NCBI GenBank assembly: GCA_003140705.1
Contig: PLKU01000088.1
Span: 1-5,003, forward strand
Length of the DNA stretch: 5,003 bases
Source: Acidobacteriaceae bacterium
GTDB lineage: Bacteria; Acidobacteriota; Terriglobia; Terriglobales; Acidobacteriaceae
Reading direction: 5' to 3'
Below, in pieces: positions 4,890-5,003 of the stretch (the first letter of the stretch is position 1; every line of letters begins with the position of its first letter). The translations under genes and the position numbers were made by a program. Under the pieces are notes generated by a model. It had not been told where the DNA came from. It ran no database searches and saw only the letters and a program-made list of their open reading frames with translations.

Positions 4890-5003
4890 TATGCAGTCAG
4901 CGAGACGACGGAATGCTCGATGGCGGAGGCTGCCTCAACACCCCGCCAGGAAAGAGTTAGTACAGTGATGTCGTCCTGTTGTCCGAACCGCCTGGCCGCT
5001 TCC
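4889..5003 (-). CDS. SpoIIE/PP2C-type serine phosphatase, C-terminal tail (partial)
   Basis: The last 37 codons of a gene that enters from the right edge on the minus strand; the frame is taken from the sequence and ends with TAA at 4889-4891. It reads EAARRFGQQDDITVLTLSW followed by a short alanine-rich tail. The F-G-Q-x-D-D-I-T-V-L-T motif is the conserved end of PPM-type (SpoIIE/RsbU-like) phosphatase domains; the second Asp is a metal ligand of the PP2C-like active site. Full-length members often have N-terminal sensor domains and act on anti-anti-sigma factors, but nothing upstream is visible here. The catalytic-domain assignment is strong for so short a piece; the biological partner is unknown. 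Confidence 0.78.
   Translation of the reverse strand, partial: EAARRFGQQDDITVLTLSWRGVEAASAIEHSVVSLTA

Overview
The window reads as an accessory, partly decayed stretch of a bacterial chromosome with mid-range GC. The mix of an NmrA-type reductase, a small cupin, a RelE-like toxin-antitoxin pair, an IS1595-type transposase remnant and a SpoIIE-type phosphatase tail suits a soil bacterium. An acidobacterium is my best guess from the general look of the proteins, with low confidence; no marker gene fixes the taxon.

Layout. 1-1110: one copy of a dispersed repeat (A, 27-83), then two plus-strand genes of unknown function, both apparently damaged. The first is a small membrane protein with a frameshift in a C run (198-534). 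The second is a roughly 160-residue protein (594-1076) whose natural start seems lost. A hairpin follows. 1111-2958: repeat copy B, then two minus-strand genes, an NmrA-family NAD(P)-binding protein (2059-2958) and downstream of it a single-domain cupin (1352-1903). They probably form one small redox or detoxification unit, though a 155-base gap with its own candidate -10 box could allow separate expression of the cupin. 2959-3787: no intact gene. It holds stem-loops and dyads, two minus-strand fragments that resemble transcription-regulator pieces (LysR-like and AraC-like), and a weak repeat copy (C). 3788-4528: a type II toxin-antitoxin module, a PF06296-like RelE-family toxin disrupted by a -1 frameshift in a run of five G, followed by an intact XRE-type antitoxin. 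4529-4815: spacer ending in a short IS1595/ISXO2-type transposase remnant. 4816-5003: repeat copy D, which starts within about 8 bases of the transposase homology and ends at the stop codon of a SpoIIE/PP2C-type phosphatase that enters from the right edge on the minus strand.

The most unusual feature is the repeat. Copies A, B and D are clearly related, lie in the same orientation and separate the functional modules. Copy C is weaker. Together with the transposase scar and four or more broken genes, this suggests a region shaped by repeated insertion, deletion and recombination. I do not see a convincing new defence or mobile system; the repeat family and the toxin frameshift are the points most worth checking.
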